From: Epiperipatus broadwayi
Lineage: Eukaryota > Onychophora > Udeonychophora > Euonychophora > Peripatidae
NCBI GenBank assembly: GCA_028023455.1
Contig: JAQFVV010006221.1
Coordinates: 11,324,698 to 11,388,697, forward strand
DNA length: 64,000 bases
Direction: 5' to 3'
Shown piece after piece: positions 36,290-49,414 of the stretch (position 1 is its first letter; every line of letters begins with the position of its first letter). The position numbers were made by a program, and so were the translations under genes. A model generated the notes under the pieces. That model saw only the letters and a program-made list of their open reading frames with translations, had not been told where the DNA came from and did no database searches.

Positions 36290-38115
36290 TTTGTTTTCAT
36301 AGTGTTAAAAAATTAACCATTAGTACTTCTACAGATTGAAAGACTGTGTATAATAGTTAATTACCATTATATTTATTATTTTTATTGCTATATATATACA
36401 CAAACAAATTAATTACTCTTTAACAAATTTTAAACAATCAAACCAATCACATTACTGGTAACATAATCTAATAAACTTTGATATCATGTTTAAACAATTA
36501 ACCAATCAGCTCTTCCAATATATTTGTTTTATAGCATCAACACTATTTTCAGTTGGCAATGAGTCTACTACTAGTATTCCAATACAATGTTCTTTCTATA
36601 TAAATAATACATTTAAGATTGATTAGATTTTAAAGCATGAAATAATCACAAGATGATCTTTTTAAATATTAACAGTTTAAACATTATGATATATTGGCCC
36701 AAAGCAGAGCTGCAAATAATTACAAAATATCATCTTAAACATTAATTAATCTTAATTAATGATCTATTATACCATACACTTAATATTCCTACTGATATTA
36801 ATATAACTATTACTTATTAAAAATTAATTAAATAGACTAGCCAATCAATTTCCAGTAAAATACTCTTACTAATTTTGATCTCATGCTAAAATAATAAGTT
36901 TGTTGACTACTTTGCTTAAACTTTCTATCACCCACCAACATTTACAAATCTATCATAATCTGCATGCTACTTGACATTAAAGTTTAACATAAACAGAAGA
37001 CAAAATAATACTAGATTGTATATGCATTGAGTTTATAATTAGTTTTAAGAAACTTGTTTACACGATATCCAGTTTATTATTAAACGTATTCAATGCTTTA
37101 CTTCCATCTATTTTCATTCACTTTCAAAATCCATATTTTAAATATAAATATCAATAATAAATTAACATTTAAGTTTTTGTATTTAAAATACATAGTTTTT
37201 TTTAATCTTTTTATACTTTATTCATAATAATGCAGAATTAATAAATGCATAATATGTCTATAAATTTTCCTGGACTGTTTAAATATAAATAAAATTATAC
37301 AATATTATATTTTTAATTGAATCTTGATATAGAATCTTATTCCATTAAAAAATAAATAAGACCATGTTTATAACGCATGAAATTACGTCACATACTAAGA
37401 TCTTGTTGGCAGTTAAAAGTAGTGAAGAAAAAAGTGGAAAATGCAAAAGAAAATATTGTTCAGCTTATTATATGACAGAATAAATTTTTATAAGAACTTG
37501 ATATATGTATATAGGATTGAAAATTTTTTAATTCATTATAAAATTTAAAAAACAATTAATTTTTTTATTGAATTTTTTTTTACAAAGAATTTGAATAAAT
37601 CAACCAATTCATTTGGAAGAATTGCTGTGTAAAAAGTGAAATTCTTACAGTGTTCCAAATTTATTTTCACAGATCCAACAATAAAACCAAATGGAATTGA
37701 TCTTCCTTAACAGAAATGGAGTCTTATCAACAGATTCAGTACAACCTACGGTCATTGCAATCATCTGCTTCATATATGAAATTTATTGGCTACTGATCTA
37801 CATAAGTCAGGGCAATCATAGTCCATAAATGAGATTAACAATTGCTGAATCTAAAGCTTCAATGGCAGAATTAAAGAACTTAATAAAATGACTGGTGATT
37901 TTATCTTCTGATTGGAATCTCTATAGGTTGTTTCTATGATAATTTATCAATAGTTAAGATGTCTAAAAAAAATTCAAATGGTATGCATAAAATAAATAAA
38001 ATAATTTTGATGTATATTTTTAAAAGGCTAACTAATAAACTGGTAGATGCAATAAATAATAGGAAAACTAATCACATGTTCACCATTCTTTAGGCTTACA
38101 TAAGCTGTTTGCACA
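36290..38115. other. AT-rich intergenic stretch
   Basis: No recognisable feature. Confidence 0.5.
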
Positions 38116-38117
38116 GA

Positions 38118-38432
38118 AGCTAAACTTTCCATATAGTAGTGCCACTCAGTGCAAGCCAGAGTAATCAATGGATGCAAGAAGGTTTGTGCATAAAATTCCC
38201 ATCTAGTGCCTATTCACCCAATATCTTCAGACTAGTTTCTAGCTTGTGGCTTTCATCAGTGAGGTATCTTGGATCTGAGAGCACTGCACCTAGATCTTAT
38301 GATCTAATGCAACCTTCCATCAGTCACCTTTTACCTTATTCATTATTATTATATTATCTTACTGCTTGTTATTTTTTACTTTATTCATTATTTACTCTAG
38401 CATACACTGAGTGACGCTACTGTATAGAGAGT
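38118..38432. repeat. Foldback element, family C, copy 2
   Basis: The left end (CCATATAGTAGTGCCACT, AGAGTAATCAATGGATGCAAG) and right end (CACTGAGTGACGCTACTGTA) match the termini of the element at 5466-5722. The right arm has been partly replaced by unrelated sequence at about 38290-38400. The centre carries a hammerhead-like motif with an intact core at 38216-38274. Confidence 0.7.
38216..38274 (-). ncRNA. Hammerhead ribozyme-like motif, family C, intact core
   Basis: On the minus strand outer stem I ATCCAA pairs with TTGGGT (one G-U). Inner stem I CCTCA pairs with TGAAG with one mismatch. The core CTGATGA (38253-38259) and GAAA (38236-38239) are intact. Stem II AGC/GCT has a 5-nt loop and an A-A closing mismatch. 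Stem III is the palindrome ACTAGT, and the triplet is GUC. The A-A mismatch next to the core is the main weakness. Confidence 0.6.
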
Positions 38433-38439
38433 TTAACCT

Positions 38440-39660
38440 CTGTTAAATATTTATTTTAAATAAGAATATTATGAAAATAAATGCAGCAGAAATCATTATT
38501 CATTGCATTTGATACTGCTAAAATATTATCCTAACTAGCATTTATTAGCTTTTTTGATGAATGAGTTGATTTTAATAACTTCTGTTTTGAATTTGTTAAG
38601 TCAAATTCAGTGCCTCTTTCTTTAGTCTGTAGAACACATTATTTACAATAGTTGTTTTCATAAATCACTTTAAAAAAATATTCTGAAGATATATTTCAAA
38701 GTCCATTAAAATTTCTTTCATCAATTTATTCAACAAGTCTCGGAATTTGATTTGCATGTGGCTGCTTGCAATTATTTAACTAAAATTATAGGCTTTATAG
38801 TAACAACAAACTTAAAAAAAAAACTCCATGTACTATTCTTACTGCAGTATTTTAATAATTTAATGGTATGACTATTACATTTAAATATATTCCTATGTTT
38901 TGTTTTATTTTCAAATTAAAAGTTGTATTAATAATGATGGTTTAAAAGAAAAAAAATCTATTTGACATTTTTATTTAAAGAATGGCATTCATTTTCAATC
39001 CTCATCAATCTTGCATAAGTCCTTGATGCTTAATCCAGTTTTTGCCAACCCCTTTTGTTTACTAGCATGACTTTAGAAAATTTCTTATCTCATGTATGAT
39101 TTTTTTTCTTTAGGAATTCAGATGTTCATACATCGAAATCTCTTTTAGCAATGTGTTCAGCATAACAAATTTAAGTTTCTTAATTATATAATTATTAATA
39201 TCAAAGACTCCCCTTTTTTTCACTCTCTTGCTGTTATTCCACGTACACCTTTCCTACTTTACTGTGAAATGTGCATTCTTTATATTGATTTTTTAGTAAG
39301 TTCCAAGATTCAAACTCAAGCTTTTAATAAAACATATTCATTAAAAATCATTATTTTCAGTCAGACAGGTCTCTTTCTTTTTACTATTATTTTTATTAAA
39401 AATATTTTTCAAATTTAATACTAATTCCATTACACATACCTATATATATATAGAATCTTTTGAAATCTAAAGATATTATGTAAAACAATACATAAATGAA
39501 CTGCAAGAAATTGGTTATAACAAACAAACATTTTGAAAATAAGTTGTCATATTTAATTTAGAAATAAATAAGTGTATTGACATAAATAATATACAGAAAT
39601 TGTCATCTGCATCACATGTACTTGTTTGGAACAAAAAAATTCAAATCTTCAATATATATA
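38440..39660. other. AT-rich intergenic stretch
   Basis: No recognisable feature. Confidence 0.5.
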
Positions 39661-39662
39661 TA

Positions 39663-39855
39663 TAAGACATATTTTGCGGGTTCATCCGTGTTAAAATATT
39701 TTAAAAATACTGACGTTTCGACTTGGTAACACAAGTCATCCACTGAGTAATAAAAAGTAGAAAGACGGTTGTAGAGGCGCTACAATCACCGATTTAAAAT
39801 ACGTCAGTATTTTTAAAATATTTTAACACGGATGAACCTGCAAAATATGTTTTTT
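39663..39855. repeat. MITE-like element with about 55-bp terminal inverted repeats
   Basis: AAGACATATTTTGCGGGTTC and CATCCGTGTTAAAATATTTT at the left are mirrored at the right (CACGGATGAACCTGC). The arms run about 55 bp and reach ACTGACGT on each side. The centre on the minus strand includes GGATGACTTG, a loop and CAAGTCGAAACGTC, a stem between GATGA-like and CGAAAC words. A half copy is at 56965-57075. Confidence 0.8.
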
Positions 39856-39859
39856 ATAT

Positions 39860-41350
39860 ATGGAACCCGTGTAAATCTTCGTATCAACATATATATATAT
39901 ATACAAGCAATAGAATGTTTTTAAATTTAAACCAATTGTTTAGTGTACCAAAGATTGAGTGTTATTCTGAAGCATTCAGATGTGATTGACCCATTGAGTT
40001 ACAAGAAGACTCATTGCCCTTTTGAACATATCAGTAAAATATAAACTAATCTAGGGGCTGATGTTAATCAATATTAATAATTGTATGGACATGGGTTTTA
40101 ATTCTACTCTTAATATTTATGGATTGGACAGTGGAGATTCACCATGACTTCAGTCCAGATAATATACTGATCATTTGCAATGAACAACCAGACCACAAAA
40201 AAGTTTTAAAGACAAAAATTTATCATCAATATTAATAATTCCTTTAATCACAGAATCAGCAGCATAGATATCCACAAAGTCTAGAATTCGAATAGCACTG
40301 TATTATAAAACAAATGCATAACAATTAGCTTATTAGTCATAATCATAAGGCCCACATCTTGAAACAATTCTTGTGAACAATTTATTAACATAGCAAGAAA
40401 TTTATTTTTTTACAGTGAGTGTGAAAAAAATTATTTCTACTAAAACATAAATAAAAAGATTTTAAAAAAATTTCTTACTATTTTCTGTATAGTGGAAAAA
40501 ATTTTAAATAGCTTTGTATGAAAAACTGCTTTCTTGAGTTTATACTAATTTGATTTTTCTCATGCAGCGTTTATTCTGGAAGACAGCCTTTGTTACAAAA
40601 CTATTTGAATTTTTAGCACTAATGAGACTAAGAAAAAAACTTTATCATCTATCTATCCATCCATCTATCTATCTATCTATCCATCCATCCATCTATCTAT
40701 CTATATAAGTGTAGACATGTGCAAGCATTTTGTGATTTTGTGTGTGTGAGATAAAAAAAACTACTAACAAGTTATGTATAATGAGTTATTTGCGTTTATC
40801 TAATTTAACAAATCCATTTAAAAATTGCCTTATTTATTCCCACATAATTTCTTTACAAAAACTGGAAAGATAATAACCTTTCATATAAATCAATCTTCAA
40901 TTTTATACAGTTAAAGAAAAACCATTATATTAAAGTTTTCAGAAAATATGAAAAAACTTATTTTAATAAAGCATGTCAATCTTATAATTGAATTCAATAT
41001 TTGAAACATTCTATTAATAAATATGTTCATTGTTAAAACAAATATTACTTTTTTGTATAGAAAATGTTAGACTTTTTTTTTTTAATATATAGAAACTTAA
41101 TTACAGTATATGCATAAGGAAATACTTAAAATTTTTAAATGGCTTGTAAATAATTTAATTATATAAAAATCACTCTTCTGTAATATATTACGTAACATTT
41201 GCCTATGGTTAGTTATTATTCATGGAGGTATGGCTGGAAGACTTTTTGGGAATCAAAGCCTCCTACTTCTGCTATGTTAATTTACTTAAATACATGATTT
41301 TTAATTATTTATTTATTTAATTGTATAAATAACTTTTTTAAGATAAAAAC
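39860..41350. other. AT-rich stretch with a tetranucleotide repeat
   Basis: Positions 40648-40705 are a mixed (ATCT)n/(ATCC)n microsatellite. Nothing else was recognised. Confidence 0.6.
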
Positions 41351-41450
41351 TAAATAGGGTATATGAGCACAGACTTTCACACGACCCACCACTCTCCATT
41401 CCATCTCATAGCACTGATACACTTGAACACATAAATGTCGAAAAGATAAA

Positions 41451-41508
41451 TAATTACCAATAGGCGTATTTCATGTTAAACCAGCAATCATCAGTTGGTC
41501 CAGATTAC
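41451..41508 (-). ncRNA. Hammerhead ribozyme-like motif, family A, intact core bases
   Basis: On the minus strand inner stem I ACCAA pairs with TTGGT. CTGATGA (41488-41494) and GAAA (41469-41472) are intact. Stem II has one mismatch compared with other copies, and stem III is reduced to a single pair. The outer stem TAATC/AATTA has one mismatch. Confidence 0.5.
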
Positions 41509-41900
41509 AGCACTCAGATATATATTAAGATAGCCAATCCTCATACTTTAATGGAAAGGCTTCAATCTACTTCACACTCCAACTCTTCAACCGTCCATCC
41601 AATTGAAAATCTGATGATGGAATACTCAAAGGCCACCCTGAGGCTGAGATTCTTGTCAGACCCATGTTGACCTAAGGTCACATGGGTCTGACAAAAATCT
41701 CAGTCTCAGGGTGGACTTTCATATGGGTCGGACAAGAATCTCGGCCTCAGGGTGGCCTTTGAGCATTCCATCATCAGATTTTCAATTGGATGGATGGTTG
41801 AAGAGTTGGAGTGTGGAGTAGATTGAAGCCTATCCATTAAAGTATGAGGATTGGTTATCTTAATATATATCTGAGCACTTATACCATATATGTGTGATGG

Positions 41901-41955
41901 TAATCTGGACCAACTGATCATTGCTGGTTTAGCATGAAATATGTATATTGGTGAT
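41901..41955 (+). ncRNA. Hammerhead ribozyme-like relic, family A
   Basis: Stem I is excellent: TAATC/GATTA outside and ACCAA/TTGGT inside. Stem II is TGCT/AGCA and GAAA is present. The core reads CTGATCA, so position 8 is changed from G to C and cleavage is not expected. Confidence 0.55.
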
Positions 41956-42350
41956 TATTTATCTTTTCGACATATATATGTTCAAGTATATCAATGTTAT
42001 GAGATAGAGTGGAGAGTGATGGGTCATGTAAAAGTCTGTGCTCATATATAGACAGGTATAATAAGCCTATATGTTTCAGTTATTACATAATAGAGATGTC
42101 TGCCCATCCCTTGTGCATGTATTAAATGAATTATGTCCTGTACATGAAAGGTCATATTTACCTTAGGTCAACATGGGTGTGACAAGAATCTCAGCCTCAG
42201 AGTGGTCTTTGAGCATTACATCATCAGATTTTCAATTGGATGGATAGTTGAAGAATTGGAATGTGGAGTAAAAAAAGGCCTGTCCATTAAAGTATGAGGA
42301 TTGGCTATCTTGAAGTATATCTGAGCACTTATAACATATATGTGAGGAGA

Positions 42351-42410
42351 TGATAATCTGGACCAACTGTTGATTGCTCGTTTAGCATGAAATATATATA
42401 TTGGTGATTA
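42351..42410 (+). ncRNA. Hammerhead ribozyme-like relic, family A
   Basis: Same fold as the copy about 450 bp upstream, with ACCAA/TTGGT and TAATC/GATTA stems. The core reads CTGTTGA, so position 6 is changed from A to T. Confidence 0.5.
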
Positions 42411-42502
42411 TTTGTCTTTTTGACATATATATGTTCAAGTGTATCAGTGTTATGAGATAGAGTGGAGAGTGGTGGGTTATGTGAAAGTCTGTGCTCATAT
42501 GC

Positions 42503-42592
42503 CCTATATATATATATATATATATATATATGGGCATATACTTTCACATATATATGTAATATATATATATATATATATTACATATATAGACA
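42503..42592. repeat. Two TA-rich palindromes interrupting the array
   Basis: GCCC(TA)nGGGC at about 42502-42535 and GTAATATATA...TATATTAC at about 42557-42586 interrupt the third family A unit. Confidence 0.75.
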
Positions 42593-42714
42593 CAGGTATA
42601 ATAAGCCTGTATGATTCAGTTATAAAAACTAAAGATATTCTAGGGTTTGATGGCAGGCAGTCTAGGGATTGTCTTTTCCCAGATTCCACTAATCCCAAGA
42701 TTATGGGATAAATA

Positions 42715-43415
42715 ATGTTTTTACCCCATGATCCCAGGATTATTGTGGGTGGAATTAAAACTGAAAACTTCTCAGTATTTTATTCATTTATATATAAGAA
42801 TATCGCAAACTATAATAATGAAATTAAGCTTCCATATATTACCCTCGCATATATACCTAAAATCTCCAACCAACTAATTAAAGTCTTGGCCAACAAATTT
42901 AAAATCAGTTTTCACCACCCCCTGCACCAATCAATCGTCTAATCAATAATTCTAAAAAACAAAATCGACCCTTCTCAGATCCCCCAATGTTGTTTATAGC
43001 ATCTCATGTCCCCAACCCAGATTCCATGCCATTTATTATGGTGAAACCAAAGCCTGCATAACCAACAGGCCCACTCAGCATAGATACACCTACAATAGAG
43101 CAAAGAAAAATAATGACAATTCTTCAACATTCTTAGAACATTTCAAGAAGACAGGCCATATATTTGAACCCTCCAACCTCATAATAGTTACATAGAGAAT
43201 AACAACATCAAATGGAAAATTAAAGAAGTGTACTTCATTAATGGCAACAATAACTCTATCATTAGATGTGATGCCTGCTTTGACATTTCCAAATGTTGGG
43301 CTATCTAAATCATTTGCATATACTTTGCATATCACCCCTATTTCTCTATTCAGCATTTCACATTATCGCTATGAATATGAGGCAAACAGCCTCGAAAGCA
43401 CTTAGCGTTTAATTT
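42715..43415 (+). mobile_element. PLE fragment with GIY-YIG domain, next to the family A array
   Basis: The frame at 42715-42942 ends LAYIPKISNQLIKVLANKFK and ISFHHPLHQSIV, matching the 'LPYVxGxSExIxRxLxKxxxxVxFKPxxTLRxLLV' block before the endonuclease of PLEs. After frame damage, 43028-43168 reads AIYYGETKACITNRPTQHRY and continues to FLEHFKKTGHIFE, a clear GIY-YIG-type sequence with the YYGET block and a downstream H. No RT core is present. A degenerate hammerhead-like motif follows at 43366-43408. It differs from the other PLE lineages in the window. Confidence 0.7.
43366..43408 (+). ncRNA. Degenerate hammerhead-like motif at the PLE 3' end
   Basis: Stem I CGCT pairs with AGCG. Stem II GAGGC/GCCTC is a perfect 5-bp stem with loop AAACA. 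GAAA follows, and stem III AG/CT closes a 2-nt loop. The 5' core reads ATGAATAT where CTGATGA is expected, so it would be inactive. The arrangement and position fit the known presence of hammerheads in PLE ends. Confidence 0.4.
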
Positions 43416-43419
43416 TTTT

Positions 43420-44130
43420 GCACTTTCTATAGCTTCTCTTCCAAGCACCTCATACGCTTTTAATTTTATATATCATGGCCATCTGAATGGACACAAGGGT
43501 TTAAGCTACTTTGTATCTTAAATAAATAGTTATATTATACTAAAAAAAAAAAAATGAAATAGCCTTAGAATTTTAAAATTTTTGCTGGAGATTGTTTAAG
43601 GCTTAAATATGGATTGCTTATGCAGTTTATTGACCACTTTATAAGTATTTATTAGTATTATTGTGGTTAATGAGGTATTTAATGTAAGGAAGGGGGGTTG
43701 TTTATTAATGGAATTGATACATCTTGTTGGAAAGATGTAAAGTTATCCTGTGTTAGTATAATATTATTTGAATGGTTTCAAAATCCTTTATTCATTAATT
43801 CTTATCCTTTTGTCAACAGTTAATAGCAGTTTCAATTATATTTAGTTAAGATAGTTTAATATTTAGGTTGTAGTACATGTGTATGCCTGTATGATTCTGC
43901 ATTATATTTCATTTCATTTTCATCTTTAATAACAGCAAACAATAGTACATTCACAATAAAAACATTTAAACTACAGTAGTTATTTTAAATAATTAACAAA
44001 TATATATTTCTTTCCAATAATTAGTAGATAGTTAAATCAATGGATTATTTTATAAACTGAATAAATTATTAATCATTTTTATTTGATAGTTAATTAATAT
44101 TCATTTTTCTTTCAGGTTTGTAAAAGCTAT
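43420..44130. other. AT-rich intergenic stretch
   Basis: No recognisable feature. Confidence 0.5.
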
Positions 44131-44131
44131 T

Positions 44132-44276
<145 letters not shown>

Positions 44277-44279
44277 TGT

Positions 44280-47200
44280 CATTTAATTCTGAAAATCAAA
44301 ATGATTTTTTTTTGAAAAGATTTGTTTTTGCATATGTAATTAGTTAGTTAGCAAGATGCATGGGAGTAACCTGGTGAAAGGCAAATGAACTTGGCTACTG
44401 AGTTTTTTTTTGTAAAAAGATCTCCAGTGTAAAATTTGCTTTTTATAATGTAATTGTAGACAGTAAACAGTGGTTCATGTATTGTAAAAATAAAAGCCAG
44501 TTACTGAAGTCATATTGACTTTGAAAAGACTTTAGAGTAAAACTTCCAAAGGAGCTTAAAAGCTTTATTATGGAAAAAAAAATTAATTAAACATGCAATT
44601 CTAAGGTTTTAAAAAAAAGGTACATTGATTTAACTTATTCTCTTTGATTTAAACATTTCTGAATTAATCCCTTTATAACTATTAATCTTTTAAAAATGTG
44701 TGTTAATAACATCCAGTCTATATTATTTCACTTAATTGCCATTTTAAATAAAAATGGTTTACATAAATATTATTGTTGTATCATTAAGCAACGTGTTGTT
44801 TTTTTTTGATATATGAAAAACGCATGCAAAACTATACTGTGGAATATATTTTAATTTCTCACTATTTTCGTGTAGTGTTCTTTGTGAAGATTATACATAG
44901 ACTTAAGGATATGTCTATTTTGATAGATCATACTATGTTTAAGTTCATAATAAGGAGATAACAGTATTCATTTATTTGATATTTTTGGAACTAATGCGCA
45001 TTTTAAATTAAGGAAATAAAATGTAAGCTACTTCTGTTAAATTGAATAGAAGGACAGAAATGCTGGTAATTTTTGTTCTCTTCAATAAGGACGGAATATA
45101 AAATAAAGCATTATTAATTATGGAATTACTAAGGACAATTTAAAGTATTATTAAATGCTATTCAGAAAATACTAAGGATAATCGCGTATTTAATCCAGAA
45201 CTGCACGGAAATGTCTTATATTTTCAGTATAATAAAGGAGAAATTAACTGCTTGTGTATGATTTGGTACCTCGAATGGATATGCTATGAACACTGAAAGG
45301 TGCTGGGCATATATAAGTTATGCTTATTTTTTTTTTTAAGTTATACTGCAGAAGTGCATTTTAGTTTAAAATTCGGTTTGGAATGTGTCCCATATTATTT
45401 CATAAACCGGGAGCAGAGCTTTGCAAATGAACTTTTATTTTAAGTTATAAAACTAATAACTTTTGTGCCTTTTTTTTTTATTACTTGTCATAACTAATGT
45501 ATATGATAGGTAGATAGGTTTTATTTATTATTATGTTCATTTATAATCTGTGTTATTTTGATTTTCAAGACCGTCTCCAGAGCGTACTCAAATGAGGAGT
45601 ACGCCCGGTAAAAAAATTGATTGTGTTCAATTAGGTCTTATTGTTTCTTTACGAGGATGAAAGAAATATTTTTTTTAATATATTATTAAAGAGGTTTACA
45701 TTTATTTTGTATACTTTATTATCTCAAAGTGAAATTTTTGTTCTTTAAAAAAATTAACGAATGTATAATAGAAATAGTCTGCAAGATATGAAAGAAAGTT
45801 CATTCGTAATAATTATAAATATTAAATTTTAAAAGTAACCTAAAGTTTATTCTAAATTAAAAGTTATACCTTAATGCACTATTTAATTATCATATTACCT
45901 GCTTAGTGTGTAATTTAGAGTTAATATTATATATACTTTTTATTCACGGGTGTGTGTTTGTTTTGCACAATTATGATATTTGTTTGATAAAATTTAGTGT
46001 GAATATTTTATGCATAAATTTCGTACATTATCATATTTTACTGAGTTGAACGGATTGGTATATTATCTGTATGTATTTATCTGCCAGCGTGTATTTATAA
46101 TGTTCGATATTTAGAGAAGCTATGAGAATAAAAAGAAATCTTTGCGTTATAATGTCTGTAGGAATAAAAGATCTTGCTTATTTAGTATATGTTAATAATT
46201 TTCCATGAGTAGAGCCTAGTTTATTTTATATGCGTATGACTAATGATATTTTTTTGAAGTGATGTTCTTAGGGCCCTGGTGACGAGGAATTAAAATCCCC
46301 ACCAATAATGTATTTAGAAGTAGAGGAGTTATTGTTGAAATATGATTAAATGATGTTTAGGAAGTTATGTGACGTTTTTCTTGGATTCTTGGTAATGAAT
46401 TATTGTAGAAGTGTTCGGTAAAAGTTATCTGCTCCTCATGTAGATTCCCTTTATAACGTATAGTATGTAAAATCATGAAAATATAGCTTTGTGTTAATTA
46501 ATATGTGGCTAGATAAATTGTTAGATTAACTCTTGATGTAGTATTAGTGTCATATTTATTGATGAATTACGACATTGTTCGAAATAAAATAATTGTATGA
46601 TATTTTCTTAATGAATGGAGAGTTTATAGAAAAGATTGTTTTACATTATTGCTGCTTGAACGTGCACACACACGCGTAATATAAATAATATCGCGTATAT
46701 AAAGTATAGAATTATTGAAATTAAAATGAGACATAAATGCTTTTGAAATATACTACATTCATTTAATAGAAGTATAAAGTATTAAGATTAAAACCGGAAA
46801 TAAATATTTTAAAATACAGTGTATTTATTTAAATAAAAGTTATCAATCATCAAATCATCAGAATAAACATGATTTTGTTGCTATGAATGAAAGATATACG
46901 TAATTAAAAGTGATTATTAGTCAATTATAGAAAGTTGCTTTGCTGAAAGCCAAATATAAATGATTTGATTTATTTTATTAATCAACAGTAATATCCTCTC
47001 GAAAGTATCTATATATTTTTTTTTTGTGCTAATAATATAATATGTCATTTATTTATGGTCATATAGATGAAACATGCAAGCAAAGTATGTGTTCAAAGTC
47101 GGGATATTTAAGTTTTATTATTAATTTGTTTAGATGGTAGGGATAATCCCAAACTGATGTTAAAAATTTATTTAATGATTTAAAAATCTATAAAACAAAT

Positions 47201-48105
47201 AGTCCATTTGTAAATATCATGTTAATCAAGTTTATTTTATTTATTGTAATAAATGATTTGTTTTAGTTATTTAAAATCTTAAAATCTGTGTCTTGAGTTA
47301 TTCTTGTGTACATTCGTATTTCCATTTCCACATCTCCACATTTCATAAATCTATTATAAAACAGATACATTATTTTAGAGTTATAATATTAAGTTTGCTA
47401 GTGTCTGACAATATTGTTTTTCTTAATCCAAACATTATAAAGAGTATTTGCCACTTGATAAACGTATTAGAAAGGTTGCCAAGTCAGTATATTTGTGAGA
47501 TGATGATATGAGATTAAAATACCCTATCTCTGTCATTATCTTATTATTGAAACACAGTAAAATATTTTAGTCAATTAGTTTCATTATATTTTTCTCATAC
47601 TTTAGAATTATAACTTATGGGCAATATAGTTTATTTAATTCAACTGTGTTTGTTAAATTCCCTGAGATCTTATCTTATTGTTTATTTCTTTTTTGGCATT
47701 AAAATAGATGTTTAGATTATGATATGCCAAGTCACAGAATTGTTTAAGAATATAATTATAGCAAGCTGATATATGTTATACTTGGATGAAGGAAGAAATT
47801 AAGTTTAAAGTATATTTTAATAGACTGTATCAAATAAACATTATGATTCTTTATCATACAATTAATTAACAAAGGAATTTACCTTATATTAAATGTTTTA
47901 TAATATTTCTTCTTTTATTCATTTACTATCATATATCTTATGAACTACCTATAGCCTCCCACTGAGCTGAGCTGAACATAAACTTAAATATAGAGTCTCA
48001 GTAATAATTTTATATGATATATTTTGTTATATTGTTCTATTCATTAATAGAACTGGCGCCTGGGCATTTCGTTCACGTAATGTATATGAGCGGTGTTGGG
48101 AGTGT
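44280..48105. other. Long AT-rich stretch without recognised elements
   Basis: About 3.8 kb with no repeat termini, SINE or PLE piece noticed, unlike most of the window. Short frames (for example 47293-47511) have no domain. CpG-containing words are slightly more frequent around 45560-46700 than nearby. It could be old unique sequence or an intron, but there is no direct evidence. Confidence 0.4.
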
Positions 48106-49414
48106 AGGTTATAATATATATATATATTATAATGATCCAAACGAAGTGGGAGATCGCATCGCACCGCACCGCACTACCAAAGGGCGCCATCTAGACATTT
48201 GAGCCTAGAAAAATTTATAAAGTAGGCAGATACGCGCTATTAGGATTCCACTTTATTTACATATTTAGATCGTTAGCCCATTGTCACTAGCTCAGCGGAG
48301 ACGCAGAGATAAAAATCTATAAATTTTATATCTTAAATATAAAAGAATAAAATAATAAAAGCCACTGCCAGAAATTAACACAGAAAAATATTTATTTACG
48401 CACATATAAAATCATTCTAAATTCGAGGAATAAGTTTAACATTTAGATTTTTATCTTAATGTTTAATTTTACATTTAAAATAGCTTGCTATAATGTTTAA
48501 TATTTTATTTAGAGGGTCGAGTATGAATGGACTACATAGGTCTGCATTTGAAAGGAAAATATTCTTCCCTGATTTAACCTTAGGCAACAAATTTCGCAAT
48601 CAACTGGCGCCAATCCATCTGATACATTCATGTATTCAATGTAGCATGATACGACAACACAAAATACTATATTGTCAGGAATGTACATCTGAACAATAAG
48701 TAGAAATAGAAGACATTGACTCTCCACCAACAGGAATGTGACATCTGTGGGCAAGTAGATCAATAAACTAAAAACTCCATAGGAATGGACTGCAGTCTTC
48801 TGCCGACTTACAAACCCATCCATAGGCAAACAGAGGGTGTGTGGCGTATATCTATAATCCTGCCCGTAGCGGATCTCATACTACATCTACTAATTACACA
48901 AATATATCCAATCCATTGAACCAATTCAACTACGAAATGAATAACCTAAGATTACCCTCCCTTAATACAACTTTACAAAACTATATAGCCATTCGCGCCC
49001 GACTTAATTTTAACATTTATATACGTTCGCACAGATTTATTTAAAAATGTTGGGTATAGATTGATTACACAGATTCCACGGTCAAAAACATTTCAAAATA
49101 AACATAAACGATCAAAATACAAAATTATTGATACCGACAATCGCAGAGGAAAACTTATAAGTAACCCAATAGTATTCACCATAAGATACTTGCGTTGTCA
49201 CCAATAACTTAAAAGACATCCGAATAAATACATTTTAGATACTCACCGTAAGGTATCATTATTTATCGAATGTCTATATATTTTGATCAAATATGAAAAC
49301 CAAAATCCAATTAACCATAAACGAATCCATGCAAGCGTCTATAGACAACTTAAATGTAATGCATTTAATAATTTCTACAATAAAATATTACTACACATAA
49401 AAATATTAAAAGGG

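Larger units (their letters stand above)
41358..42625. repeat. Family A array: one inverted unit and a head-to-tail pair
   Basis: The left unit (41358-41670, minus orientation) pairs with the right unit (41685-42045, plus) to form a large palindrome centred near 41677. A second plus unit follows at about 42150-42500, with a period of about 445 bp. A third partial unit begins near 42591 after a TA palindrome. Each unit carries a hammerhead-like motif near 41451-41508 (minus), 41901-41955 (plus) and 42351-42410 (plus). Reading frames in the two arms give similar peptides only because the arms are copies. Confidence 0.8.

Noticed and set aside
41473-41921. Similar peptides on opposite strands (IENLMMEYSKATLRLRFLSD type)
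   Set aside because: The two frames lie in the inverted arms of the same repeat. Substitutions include non-conservative ones and no family is recognised, so a gene is not supported.
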